A stretch of 64,000 bases of DNA from UBA11865 sp963749825 (lineage in GTDB: Bacteria; Chloroflexota; Anaerolineae; Promineifilales; Promineifilaceae). The notes beneath the pieces are model-generated. The model searched no databases. It worked only from the letters and a program-made list of their open reading frames with translations, and was not told the DNA's origin. Made by a program: the position numbers and the translations under genes. Shown piece after piece: positions 46,159-55,555 of the stretch; the first letter of the stretch is position 1; every line of letters starts with the position of its first letter. The stretch covers positions 1,302,001 to 1,366,000 of the forward strand of contig CAVVOI010000012.1 of NCBI GenBank assembly GCA_963749825.1. Direction: 5' to 3'.

Positions 46159-47284
46159 GGTATTCTCCTGTGATGCTTCGGAAGTACTTTAAGAATTGCC
46201 CAAACTGGTTCTCTTTGTTGAATCGCTCGCTGATCACTTCTCGAGCTTGAAGGCACATTCTCCGATAAACTCTCTGATCTGTCCATAGATTGAGGATTGC
46301 CGTTGCAAGTTGATCGCTGTTTCCCGGTTCAACCATGAAACCCGTCTGGCCGTCGAAAACGACTTCCGGCACCCCTCCAAGATTTGATGAGACTACTGGG
46401 ACGTTCATGGCCATAGATTCTTGCAATACGTTGGGAAGCCCCTCTTTATAGAGGCTTGGTAGAACGGTTATATTCACGCGCTCGAATACAGTTCGCGGTT
46501 CGGATGTGAAGGGAAAGAAACTCACATGATTGCCAAGCCCCAAATCCTCCACCAGATTTCTGAGCAAAGCTTCATCGGGCCCATCACCTACTAACATCAG
46601 ATGAATGTCCGGCAAGGGACCGGCCGTTAGTTTTTTAACGGCTTCAAACAACACGGGATGTCCCTTGCGATGTTCAAACGATCCAACTGAACCGAGTACC
46701 GGGGCCGCATTTTCCGGCAAGTGATAACGTTGCCTCGCTTCTTTTTTACCCTCGGCCGTGGACTTGAACCGCCGAGAATCAACGCCTTGATAAATGAGTG
46801 TGGTGTCTTCCTCGGGAATCTCATAGGTCTTGATGAGGTATTGACGGGTGAAATCGGCGATAGCTATCACGGACGTATTGATCGCCTCGTCAGGGCGATA
46901 AAACCGGCGCTCATACTCAGGAACGATGGTGCCTGTCTTAGGGATAAGATGGGTTTGCAAACCGGCCGCCGCGATGCAACGTGCCGCAAAAACTGAGCAG
47001 TGAAAGCCTTCTCTGGGAGGATGGACTGTGCAAACAGCCACATCGCACTGTCGCAACGCTTCTGTCCATATTTGAACGTACTCGTCTCGTTCCTGGGTTA
47101 CTTCAACCCAATTGTAAGTAAAAATCCGTGCCCCAGAACCTGCGCACTGTTCGACTACCCAGCTTCCCTCGGGTGCAAGTAAGGTAACATCTTGACCATG
47201 AGCTAGAAAGGCGCGTAACGCCTCGGTGACCCATATTTGTGTACCTCCGTGCAGAGGTGTATCTTCAATAAACCCGATATTCAT
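46148..47284 (-). CDS. GT4-family glycosyltransferase
   Basis: A 378-residue GT-B glycosyltransferase with DTPLHGGTQIWVTEALRAF at the N-terminus, GVDSRRF before the donor domain, VGSFEHRKGHPVLFEAV and the EX7E motif in YKEGLPNVLQESMAM. It overlaps the gene at 44887 by 11 bp, which suggests translational coupling. GGAG lies six bases before ATG 47284. Substrates cannot be told from sequence. Confidence 0.92.
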   Translation of the reverse strand: MNIGFIEDTPLHGGTQIWVTEALRAFLAHGQDVTLLAPEGSWVVEQCAGSGARIFTYNWVEVTQERDEYVQIWTEALRQCDVAVCTVHPPREGFHCSVFAARCIAAAGLQTHLIPKTGTIVPEYERRFYRPDEAINTSVIAIADFTRQYLIKTYEIPEEDTTLIYQGVDSRRFKSTAEGKKEARQRYHLPENAAPVLGSVGSFEHRKGHPVLFEAVKKLTAGPLPDIHLMLVGDGPDEALLRNLVEDLGLGNHVSFFPFTSEPRTVFERVNITVLPSLYKEGLPNVLQESMAMNVPVVSSNLGGVPEVVFDGQTGFMVEPGNSDQLATAILNLWTDQRVYRRMCLQAREVISERFNKENQFGQFLKYFRSITGEYHGN

Positions 47285-47450
47285 TTATATCTCCAATACC
47301 AAAATCTAGGTTATCTGGTTACCTGTAACACCCAGGAGTACTCGATCCAAAAAGGCTTGTCGGACAGTCCGCAGCACGAATTAGAAAATCGTGTAGGCGA
47401 ATTAACAATTTGCCCAATTAGTTACTCGACAAAAAGATCATGTTGCGCCA

Positions 47451-49188
47451 TTAGGCAGCAATTTCATAGGAGCGAATAAGCAAGCGCCGAAATGAAGCGC
47501 TCAGTGAGTCCTCACTGTAGCGTATACGAATCGCAAGACGATTGTGCTGGCGCCATTTCGTCCATACTTCGGGGTGGGTTAACAGATTTGTGACTTCAGC
47601 AAGAAACTCGTCAGAAAACGTATCTTCAGGGAATAACAAGTAGTGGATTCGTAACTCTTCTGGCAAATCCTCGCCTATCACATCGGCGAAAACCTCTTCG
47701 GGTTCGTAGCGGCTGCAGATGATGGGTATGCCCACGGCGCCCGACTCGATGATGGGTAGACCACGGCCCTCGATTTCGCTTGGGAATAGCACGGCCGTCG
47801 CCATTCGAAAGATATCGATGATATTCATATCGGAGAAGTATAGCTCCTCAAAGGAAGGATGCGTTTCGCGGCCACTTGAAAAGGCCAAAAATACTCGCTC
47901 GGCGATAGAGGGTGATAGGTTGTCTATTAGGTTGTTGTAGGCATTCAGGATCGTCTCAAGATCGTCCTGGTGCTCCATCGGTGTTGGTCCCGTAACATGC
48001 AGAACTAGCTGCTGATCGAGCTTTTGCTCGAAAGTGGCTCGCAGCGGACCTTGAAGCAAAGCCTCGATCAATTCTAGGCCCTTTTCAATGCGTTTACGGG
48101 CAATTACGCGAGTAGGCTGCAACAAGTAAATGATATCGTCGGCCGTAATGTCCAACCTGAGACCTTCCCGGGCGCCGATTACCTGAGGGATCTGGGTCTC
48201 CATCCACTCTTCAAGAAACCTCTGATGTTCACTGAGCGAACGTGGACGGATCTTTGTCTTTCCATCTGAGAAGATATTGGCCATCCTCAGACGCGCATGC
48301 TTGACGTCTTCGTCTGTGTAATTCGTCAAAAAGCTTGCTACCAACGCAGGTCGAGATCTCAAAAACTCTTTTAGATGGAATTCCATATTTATTTACTAGT
48401 CTTTCAGATTGCCTTTTGTTGATGTTCACCTGCAACCATCTTCGACCTTGCCATGGGTACAGCCTCTGGAATAATGAAAAGAAGGCCTGGTTATCGGCAT
48501 TACGGAAAAAGTGGTCTCTGGCACCTGCTTCTTCCCCTGACATTCTTTCAGCGGCCGGTTTGCCGCCATCCCAGTAAAAATCGTGATTGGAATTAATCAC
48601 GACAATACCCAGAGCTTCGGTAATGAGGACCAAGGCCAACGCGAGGGCGAGGTTGCCGGGATTAGAGGCGACATTCACCGCGATCAACAAGCTAATTTTG
48701 TTGGCCACCAGGTATTCGCCAATCTTCTCGGCGATTTCACTTGCTTGCCGATATATCTCCGTCGCTATTTCCGACGAGCGTTGGCTGCCGGCCGGCATGT
48801 CTTCAAGAAACATTGCGGCGAACCATTTTCCATCGTCCCACTTTGACCAGCCATTGATCCCATCGATTTGGTAGCGCGACCATTGTGATTTGAGGATAGC
48901 ATCTGCCTGGGGATGAAAGTCGCCGGCGATGAAATGAAGCCTAGCCTCGCCATATGGTTGGAAAAGAGCCTCCAAAACCCGAGCATACTTGGCGATCTCA
49001 ATCGATACGCCGTCAATGCCAAAATCAAACGTCAGAAATGCAGTGCCCCGACGAACGGTTTGTAGATACTTCACTCTTGAAGCGGGCAATGGTTTCTGAT
49101 GACAAGATCTGATCTGGTTAACTTCTCTCAAAATATCTTGCCAGGAAGAGACTGGCGCATTGCCTATAACGTTGATCATTTGATTCAT
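47451..49188 (-). pseudogene. GT4-family glycosyltransferase split by a frameshift
   Basis: The N-terminal half (from ATG 49188) has FGIDGVSIEIAKYARVLEAL and ends its normal sequence around KRVFEISTCVGSKL. Removing one A from the A5 run at 48328-48332 (plus strand) joins it to TNYTDEDVKHARLRMANIF and the donor domain (LLQPTRVIARKRIEKGLELI, EX7E in EIEGRGLPIIESGAV). The restored protein has about 578 residues, longer than its two neighbours because of its N-terminal extension. It begins the three-gene glycosyltransferase unit, which reads downwards to 44887. The break may be a sequencing error, since both halves look intact. Confidence 0.8.
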
Positions 49189-49208
49189 TTATTTCTGTCG
49201 ACAAAAAA

Positions 49209-49487
49209 TTAGTAACTGGACCATAGTTGACACTCGAGGACAATTCGCGACCGATCATGTGAAGGAATCATGCGGTGGCTCTTTGCCACATGATTCATAG
49301 CCAGGCCAAGAAGGTCAAAATCGGCGAAGCGGTCTCTACCGATCCTGGAGGCATTAATCGAGTGTAAGCGCTCCGCACCGATAACGACCTTGAGGTCATT
49401 ATAGACGTAAGACCCCTGCCTTGCCACCGCTCAGAAAAAACAGAGGTGGCGTGATTGCCTTGTCAGAAGCCCTGCAGGCAGTCGCAT
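49209..49487 (-). pseudogene. Short reading frame interrupted by TGA, with a strong ribosome site
   Basis: GGAGG five bases before ATG 49487 starts an 18-residue frame (MRLPAGLLTRQSRHLCFF) that ends at TGA 49431-49433. The same frame then continues from GTG 49427 to 49209 (SYVYNDLKVVIGAERL, then IGRDRFADFDLLGL). The stem GCCACC/GGTGGC (49423-49450) spans the stop and the GTG. Either this is a leader peptide plus downstream gene, or one broken gene of 92 codons. No family is recognised. It ends 20 bp before the GT4 gene at 49188. Confidence 0.35.
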
Positions 49488-49701
49488 CACAGCCTCCTTA
49501 ATCGACTATTTGAAAGTTATGAACCCAATTCAGAATGCAGGAATTGCCTACACGTTAGCCGGACGGCGACTTTAAGTAAACTGCCATAAATTCTTCGGGA
49601 ATGAACTTGGTGGTAGCGGTTTGCTTCCAGGCAATTGCGCCTACTGGATTGCATGTCATTCTTTAAAGACTTGCGCCATTGCACTTATTACGATTGCCAG
49701 C

Positions 49702-50478
49702 CTAATCTATAAACTTCATACCAAACTGATCTTCTAAGATGGATTGATATTCTTCCGGACTCACTGTTCGTTCTTGTCGTAGGCCATTTTCCGTAGTGAT
49801 CAACTTTCTGTCGCTCAGCGTTAGGCGTCCATTTGGGGTGGCTAGCGTACAGATTCGATGTTGGGTAAAAGACGATTCAGGAGATGTCTGGTGATAACTG
49901 CACATCAATTCAAAATCAGCGAACTGCCGCGGTCGAAGCGTAAAGCGATACTGTTTTTCCCAATCTCCATCTTGATTGTGTTGCCACAACACTTGGTAAC
50001 CATCAGCACGTTCAATCCGAAATGCCCTCGGACCTTCCATTTGTTTAACATTTGGTTTATCAAGTCGCAGAGGTTTACGAAAAGTGTCTCCCCAGCCCAC
50101 ATCAGCCAACCAGGGTATTGAAGGCTTTGATGGATCGGCCAGACATATTACATGAAGCAACAAATGATCAAACTCCTGCCCATAGCTCCCATCTTCATGG
50201 GCAGCGCAGGCCGATAACAAAGTCACCTTGAATCCTAATTCTCCCAGAAGCCAGGCAAACAATCCATTCAGTTCATAACAAAATCCACCTCGGCCTCGCC
50301 CAACGATTTTCTCATACAATTCATCCAATTTGAGAACGATTGGGGAGCCAAGGTGAATATCAAGGTTCTCAAACGGTACGCTGTACAGATGGGCCAGATG
50401 AAGTTTCCGCAGCGTCTTGACCGTTGGGGCGATCGAATCTTCGTAGTTTATTCGCTGCAAATAACCTTCAATATCCAT
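49702..50478 (-). CDS. nat: Arylamine N-acetyltransferase
   Basis: The 258-residue protein has the NAT fold and the Cys-His-Asp triad at Cys67 (RGGFCYEL), His105 (EFDHLLLHV) and Asp126 (LADVGWGD). NAT moves an acetyl group from acetyl-CoA to arylamines, hydrazines or related acceptors through an acetyl-Cys intermediate. In bacteria some act in secondary metabolism or detoxification. ATG 50478 has no clear ribosome site. It is not part of an obvious operon. Confidence 0.94.
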   Translation of the reverse strand: MDIEGYLQRINYEDSIAPTVKTLRKLHLAHLYSVPFENLDIHLGSPIVLKLDELYEKIVGRGRGGFCYELNGLFAWLLGELGFKVTLLSACAAHEDGSYGQEFDHLLLHVICLADPSKPSIPWLADVGWGDTFRKPLRLDKPNVKQMEGPRAFRIERADGYQVLWQHNQDGDWEKQYRFTLRPRQFADFELMCSYHQTSPESSFTQHRICTLATPNGRLTLSDRKLITTENGLRQERTVSPEEYQSILEDQFGMKFID

Positions 50479-50656
50479 ATTTCAATTTATCGAAAGGATA
50501 CGTCTCTTGTTGCCTATCAGTCTACGTTCCTGAAAAAATGGCCCCTGATACGATTCCAAAGTTCAAAGTAGGGTTGTTTATTCTGGTGGATGAATGTTAA
50601 GGGCCGATGGTAAAAATATTGCCGATTTGTTGCTTTTGTAACAAGTTGGAAAGAGA

Positions 50657-51310
50657 TTAATCACGGTGAACAACACCCTTTTTCCAAGCATAAACGGCCG
50701 CCTGGGTCCGGTCGACAAGGTGTAATTTGCTCAAGATGTTGCTGACATGACCTTTGACCGTATGCTCGGTAATGACCAATTGCTCGGCAATGTTGTTGTT
50801 GCTCAAGCCATCGGCGATTAGCTTGAGGACCTGCATTTCGCGGTTGGTCAGTTCGTTAAAGGGATTGATTTCCTCACCCTTAGCGCCGTGCAGTTCCTGA
50901 ATGATGCGGGCTGCTACCCGGGGATGCAAGGTAACTTCGTTACGGGCCGCTCGTCTAACAGCATCGGCCAGCTCTTCCATCCTGACATCTTTGAGGATAT
51001 AGGAGATGGCCCCAGCTTGCAGCGCCGGAAATATGTATTCATCCTCGTGATACGAGGTTAAGACCACGATTTGTGTGCGCGGGCTGATATTCTTTACCTG
51101 TCTCGTGGCTTCCGCGCCGTCCATTTCCGGCATAACCAGGTCCATCAAGACGACATCGGGAATGTGCTCCTCAACTAATTTGACGGCCGTCCTGCCCGAA
51201 TCTGCCTCGCCTACGATCACAAACTCAGCCTGGGTCTCTAAAAAGAAGCGCACTCCCTGGCGTACGAGAGCATGATCGTCTACAAGTAAAACGGTAATTG
51301 CTTTATCCAT
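50657..51310 (-). CDS. NarL/LiaR-type response regulator
   Basis: The protein has an N-terminal receiver domain with VDDHALVR, phosphoacceptor Asp57 in VLMDLVMPEMDG and Lys in YILKDVRM. A C-terminal LuxR-type helix-turn-helix follows (LTNREMQVLKLIADGLSNNNIAEQLVITEHTVKGH). Phosphorylation by the adjacent kinase should drive dimerisation and DNA binding. I use ATG 51310 because GAGGA lies five bases upstream; an in-frame ATG at 51322 lies inside the kinase gene. It overlaps the kinase gene by 8 bp. Confidence 0.93.
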   Translation of the reverse strand: MDKAITVLLVDDHALVRQGVRFFLETQAEFVIVGEADSGRTAVKLVEEHIPDVVLMDLVMPEMDGAEATRQVKNISPRTQIVVLTSYHEDEYIFPALQAGAISYILKDVRMEELADAVRRAARNEVTLHPRVAARIIQELHGAKGEEINPFNELTNREMQVLKLIADGLSNNNIAEQLVITEHTVKGHVSNILSKLHLVDRTQAAVYAWKKGVVHRD

Positions 51311-52811
51311 GTGGTTCCTCATGATGATATTTTCTTGATTCGTTGATTGGAACGGTACATGAGACGGTTGTTCGTTTTCCCGGGAAGCTCTCGATGGTCA
51401 GATTACCGCCTAACGTGTCCACTCTTTCCTGCATCGAGCTGAGCCCATAGCCATTGTGGCTGCTATCGACATCGAACCCACACCCATCGTCGCTCACAGT
51501 GAGGCTAATGTCGTCCTTGGCGTAAATCAGGGCAATATCTACACTATTGGCCTTGCTGTGCCGGGCAACGTTGGCCAAGGCTTCTTGGATGATTCGAAAC
51601 AGTGGCTGCTCGATTTCTAGAGGCAGTGGACGCTCCCCTCTAACACGCACCTTGGGCACTATCTCATTTTGTCGAGACCAATCGGCGACATAGTCATGGG
51701 CGGCCGCTGCTAAACCTTTATCCTCCAAGGCGGCCGGACGCAATTGCAGAATCAAGCTGGTCAACTCTTGGCGCATTTCGTATATGAGGCGCTCGGCTTC
51801 TGCTAGGTGGGCATCGGCCGATTCAGGATCGCGCTTCAAAAGAGATCGTACGCCACTTACCTGGGCCGCGGCCGCGAAGGCTTGTTGTTTGGCGCTATCA
51901 TGAAGCTCGCGAGCCAAACGATTACGTTCTTCTACCACGGCTAATTCACGACGCGTTTCCAACAACTGTTCAAGCTGCAAGGCCATCTCGTTAAGGCGCC
52001 GGGATAACTGGCCCAGCTCGTCGCCTGAGGGATCGTCGACCAACACGGTGAAATCACCTTGACGCCAGGCCAAGGTGGCCTCAGATAATTGGTTAAGTCT
52101 ATGCACAGGCTGACGGGCGGCCAGAAAGCCAAACAAGGCTCCGACGAGGGCAGCGATGAATACGAAGATGAAAAGGCTGACGCCCAAAATGGGAAGTACA
52201 TCCGTTAACAAGGAGCCAATCGTTGGAGCCAATGCCATCCCGACCAGAACACCCAACACTTGCTCATGTTCGGCATCCCATATTGGTATGGTCATGACGA
52301 TCTTATCACCTGGGCGTCCAACGGTATATAGTCGATCGACATCCTCTTCACCGGCTAGCGCGGCTCGCAGCGGATCAATCAAGCCGGGTACGGCTTGAGC
52401 ATCCAGCACCTCGCCGACGATGCCACTACCCAACAGGTCAGGTGGTCTGGCGCCGAGCAATCTTCCATCTACGCCTACAACGAGCATCTCGTCGGTGCCG
52501 TCGAATGAGAGGGGAACATTCGCGCTGTATGGAGCTCCTACCTGTTCCAGCCATTGCGCAATGCCGTCCTGGTCAGGAGGTGTTTGGGCGAGATAGATCC
52601 GCAAGATGGGCGCGTAGCTACTCGCCGAAGCCTCGATAAGCTGGGCCGGAAGGAAGCCACTTTTAAGTAATAAGACTAGAATAAGGCCCAATCCGGCCAA
52701 AAGGACCAATTCCACGATCAGCAACGCGCCGACCGTTACCGCAGTGTAGCTGAGGGTCAGCTTCCAGCGTAGCTGCTGATAACCTTTGGAGAGAGGAACG
52801 TTGTTGTCCAT
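51303..52811 (-). CDS. HisKA_3 sensor histidine kinase
   Basis: The protein has one membrane helix near residues 20-50, a periplasmic domain of about 150 residues (GLIDPLRAALAGEEDVDRLYTV), a second helix (ILGVSLFIFVFIAALVGALFGF), a HAMP linker, and the kinase core. The core has His304 in RNRLARELHDSAKQQ, and the ATP-binding motifs SDDGCGF and NGYGLSSMQERV. This is a NarL-type partner to the regulator at 50657. ATG 52811 lies 6 nt after a -10 element, which suggests a leaderless mRNA; a TTG at 52874 is in frame upstream but has no promoter or ribosome site. Confidence 0.92.
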   Translation of the reverse strand: MDNNVPLSKGYQQLRWKLTLSYTAVTVGALLIVELVLLAGLGLILVLLLKSGFLPAQLIEASASSYAPILRIYLAQTPPDQDGIAQWLEQVGAPYSANVPLSFDGTDEMLVVGVDGRLLGARPPDLLGSGIVGEVLDAQAVPGLIDPLRAALAGEEDVDRLYTVGRPGDKIVMTIPIWDAEHEQVLGVLVGMALAPTIGSLLTDVLPILGVSLFIFVFIAALVGALFGFLAARQPVHRLNQLSEATLAWRQGDFTVLVDDPSGDELGQLSRRLNEMALQLEQLLETRRELAVVEERNRLARELHDSAKQQAFAAAAQVSGVRSLLKRDPESADAHLAEAERLIYEMRQELTSLILQLRPAALEDKGLAAAAHDYVADWSRQNEIVPKVRVRGERPLPLEIEQPLFRIIQEALANVARHSKANSVDIALIYAKDDISLTVSDDGCGFDVDSSHNGYGLSSMQERVDTLGGNLTIESFPGKRTTVSCTVPINESRKYHHEEPHG

Positions 52812-52817
52812 AGTCAC

Positions 52818-52846
52818 ACTATAATCAGAAAGATGTCCATTAGCAA
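52818..52846 (-). promoter_or_regulatory. Promoter for the two-component system, leaderless
   Basis: On the minus strand, TTGCTA (52846-52841) and TATAGT (52823-52818) are 17 bp apart. The kinase ATG is at 52811, 6 nt beyond the -10, so transcription likely starts at the ATG itself. Confidence 0.6.
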
Positions 52847-52943
52847 AAAGGCCTGCTCCCTCTTTTTTGGCCAACTTGCATCGGCGGTAGGAAAAAGAGG
52901 GAGACAGGTGCTTGATTCGTCGACATCACCATCAGGTGAACTG

Positions 52944-53681
52944 TTATGAACCCCCACTATAAATATAGATAAATCCCACAGTGTTCAACAGGGCGTGAGC
53001 GATGATGGTCACCCACAGGTTGCGGCCGGTCCGTAAGAAAACAAAACCTAAGAAGAGTCCCATAAATGCGGTCTCAACTACTCCGCCCAGACCCCAACTA
53101 AAATGGGCGAATCCGAAGACAAGCGAACTTCCAACCAGGGCAAATACCCACCTGGCCCTTGCTCCTAGGAATAATCCGGCCAGACCATTGATCAGGAAGG
53201 CTCGAAATAACATCTCCTCACCAAAAGCGATGATAGTCCAGGCGGCAAAAATACTTAGGAGCAACCGAGGTAGATTGCCAACCAGGGCATTGAAGTTACT
53301 TCTGTCTGCCGGCGCCATGTTTGGAGCTAATACGTTTTGCAAGAGCGCTTGCAAGGCTAAACTAGCGACTGCGTAAACCACCATAGTGCCAATGCCTAGC
53401 AGCGCTGTTTTGAGCCAGCTAGCCGGTCGGGCCATTCCGATTTCACGCCAGCCGCTACCAAACCATTTCAACACTGCCGTAGCGATTAGGATGCTCATCA
53501 AATAAGCAACATTAATTAGTACGATGCCTAGGATTGTGTCGTCTCCCAACCACTCACCTATGGCGCCAACAATCGATAGGGGTGCGAAAACAATCAAGAT
53601 TCCTAGCAATAGGAAAACTTTATTGCTATTGCGCTGCTCGCTTACGAGTTCTGGACTGGAAAGAGCATTTATGCTAGACAT
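52944..53681 (-). CDS. CPBP-type intramembrane metalloprotease
   Basis: The protein has about seven membrane helices and the three CPBP/Abi motifs: AFGEEMLFRAFLINGL (the catalytic EE and Arg), FGFAHFSWG and HALLNTVGF. CPBP proteins are membrane proteases that act on lipidated or hydrophobic peptides. ATG 53681 has GGAGG six bases upstream; an ATG at 53726 is in frame but lies beyond the ribosome site. It lies upstream of the kinase gene on the same strand with 70 bp between them, and could share regulation. Confidence 0.93.
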   Translation of the reverse strand: MSSINALSSPELVSEQRNSNKVFLLLGILIVFAPLSIVGAIGEWLGDDTILGIVLINVAYLMSILIATAVLKWFGSGWREIGMARPASWLKTALLGIGTMVVYAVASLALQALLQNVLAPNMAPADRSNFNALVGNLPRLLLSIFAAWTIIAFGEEMLFRAFLINGLAGLFLGARARWVFALVGSSLVFGFAHFSWGLGGVVETAFMGLFLGFVFLRTGRNLWVTIIAHALLNTVGFIYIYSGGS

Positions 53682-54028
53682 CGAAGGCCTCCAAAAATAT
53701 GCGACAAGTAAACGGTTACATTTCAAAAGTCGCAGCTCTGTTTCACATTGAACCTTGACTTGTGAACAGCTTACTATTGATTGAGAACTTTCACACGGTG
53801 CTAGTGAGGTGACTTTTACAGCCCTGAGGAGGGGGGACAGGGGATGGTTGAACAGTACTTTAGAGGGGATAGCTCAAGACGTGCCGAAAAAGAACTGAGA
53901 CTTTCTCATTCCTGTGTGTGAAGGCAAGGTGCGTCTAGGAATCCAGGGGGCTCGATCTATTCTTCTTCAAATGAAGAGGAACGAGAATTTAATTGAAGAA
54001 ATTACCACTGCTTCGTAATGGCAGTGTT
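53682..54028. other. Intergenic stretch with no gene seen
   Basis: No coding frame or hairpin is supported. A GAGGAGGGGGGACAGGGG run lies at about 53825-53845. Confidence 0.4.
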
Positions 54029-55122
54029 TTACAGCGGCCCAGCAGGAAAGTGGCCTGACTCGATCACGGGAACCTGTTCCGGTAGGAAAGGCGCCTCCCA
54101 CAAACGTCGATACTGTTGGTGGCTGCGGAAAAAGTCAACGACAAAACTCATCCGATCACTCAAGCTATCCCATTTTTCAGCTCCGCTGCCGGAGAGTGTA
54201 TTCTGCCCAGTCTCAAAAAGACGGACCAGTTCCAGATATCTCGGGTTTTCTATCAAAAGAAGTTCCTTTGGAAAGGATATGACCCCGGTTGGCGCAACGA
54301 CATTTTGGCCCAGCTTCAGTTCCCGGCTCGGAAGCGTGATCCCTATCATCATTTGGGTGATCGCTTTGGAAACGATCTTACGCGTCATGGCTGACTGTTT
54401 ATTCTGGCCTCTTTTTTTGCACCGGCCTTCTTGGAAGAATCTGTAAACATATGCAGCGAAACGCTCAGCAATTGTTCGATTTGAGGCTGTAATCGCGTCT
54501 GCTCGTGCAATCCTATTAGAAGGTTGCCATGAAGAACATGTTCCGCTTTCTTTTTGGGATCGGTCTCATAGCGGGCCTCGTAAAAGGCCGTAAATGCTTC
54601 GAATAGATAATCCTGCCCGCCTTCGCTAAGCGGTCCGGGCTCTAAATGCCCATCCAAAAATGCTTGAAGCTTGTCTCCATCATAAGCCCAATCTTTTGAG
54701 AAGGTATTGAGGAAACTGGCAAATGGCCAGGCTAATTCCTTAAAAACCGTGATGTTTCCGTCGGATATTAGCCGGCCCACCTTGAGCAAACCCTCGCTCA
54801 AACGGCCTTCTTGTTCCTTAGCTAGCGGCCGTTCATTAGCCGCAAGTCCTTCATTTAAGAATAGGAAGGTGTTTTCAAATCCCGCCAGCCGGATCGCTGC
54901 CTTCTTTAATATGCGAGGCATCATTTCACGCTGCAGCGCTTGTCCTGCCGTTTTTGAGGCATGGGTGGCAACAGAACACCAACTCGCATTGGAGCCGCTC
55001 ATACATTTCCGCATTCTCTAGGAAATGCGATAATAACCCTGGGTGACCTGAAGGTTGCGAACGACTAGGTTATCTTGCTCGACAACGGATTGAATGTATT
55101 CTCGAGTAGGCACACGCGACAT
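54029..55122 (-). pseudogene. Hypothetical protein broken by an in-frame stop and a frameshift
   Basis: Three segments line up as one protein of about 364 residues. An N-terminal piece (55018-55122) ends GYYRIS at a TAG, which is in frame with the middle piece starting MRKCMSGSNASWCSVATHASKTAG. The middle piece ends at 54385 by a TGA overlapping (ATGA) the ATG of the last piece (MTRKIVSKAITQMM, then GSGAEKWDSLSDRMSFVVDFF). I recall a family of unclear function with the ANWCTFATWASKTAG-like motif and the SGSGA-W-LPDRM motif on one chain, which supports a single original gene. The -10 TATAAT is 6 nt before ATG 55122. It is probably a decaying gene, or two assembly errors. Confidence 0.7.
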
Positions 55123-55128
55123 AAATCC

Positions 55129-55134
55129 ATTATA
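55129..55134 (-). promoter_or_regulatory. Consensus -10 element for a leaderless start
   Basis: TATAAT (minus strand, 55134-55129) lies 6 nt before ATG 55122. A weak -35 TTGGCG sits 19 bp further upstream, so the spacing is long. Confidence 0.4.
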
Positions 55135-55464
55135 CTCAACTACCGTTGATTTTCGCCAAAAATCGTTCGGGAGAATTCGGAGGGAGAATTCTAACGCTTG
55201 TTATGATGTAAGCCGCACGCGTTTTCGGGTAAATGATTCGACCTTATCCGGCCGTTTCTGTTGAATCGACTGTTTAATAGTTATTTCTAACTGACTCAGA
55301 CGGCGCCCACCTACTCGGTAGCTGAGCGGATTTTAATCCCGGCTATTTGATCGCAAGAGCATCCTCGTCATATTATGACCAGCTGTCTGGCTTATCTCGC
55401 AGCGCATTGCACTTAAATCCTCCACCATTCTTTCGGATACATTAAAGAAACGAAAAGGCGTGTG

Positions 55465-55545
55465 ATGCCAGAGCAAAAGGAATTAGCGATCGTGACAAGG
55501 TTGAATACCGTGGGCAACTTCATTATGATTGGATCAACGATTTAG
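55465..55545 (+). CDS. Possible 26-residue leader peptide
   Basis: ATG 55465 follows AAAAGG with a 6-nt spacing and the frame reads MPEQKELAIVTRLNTVGNFI to a TAG at 55545. The next gene starts at 55556 in a different frame. It could be a regulatory leader peptide or chance; no family. Confidence 0.3.
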   Translation: MPEQKELAIVTRLNTVGNFIMIGSTI

Positions 55546-55555
55546 GTTTAATTCA

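Noticed and set aside
49420..49460. Selenocysteine-type UGA
   Set aside because: The hairpin spans the UGA instead of lying just after it, and no selenoprotein family matches.
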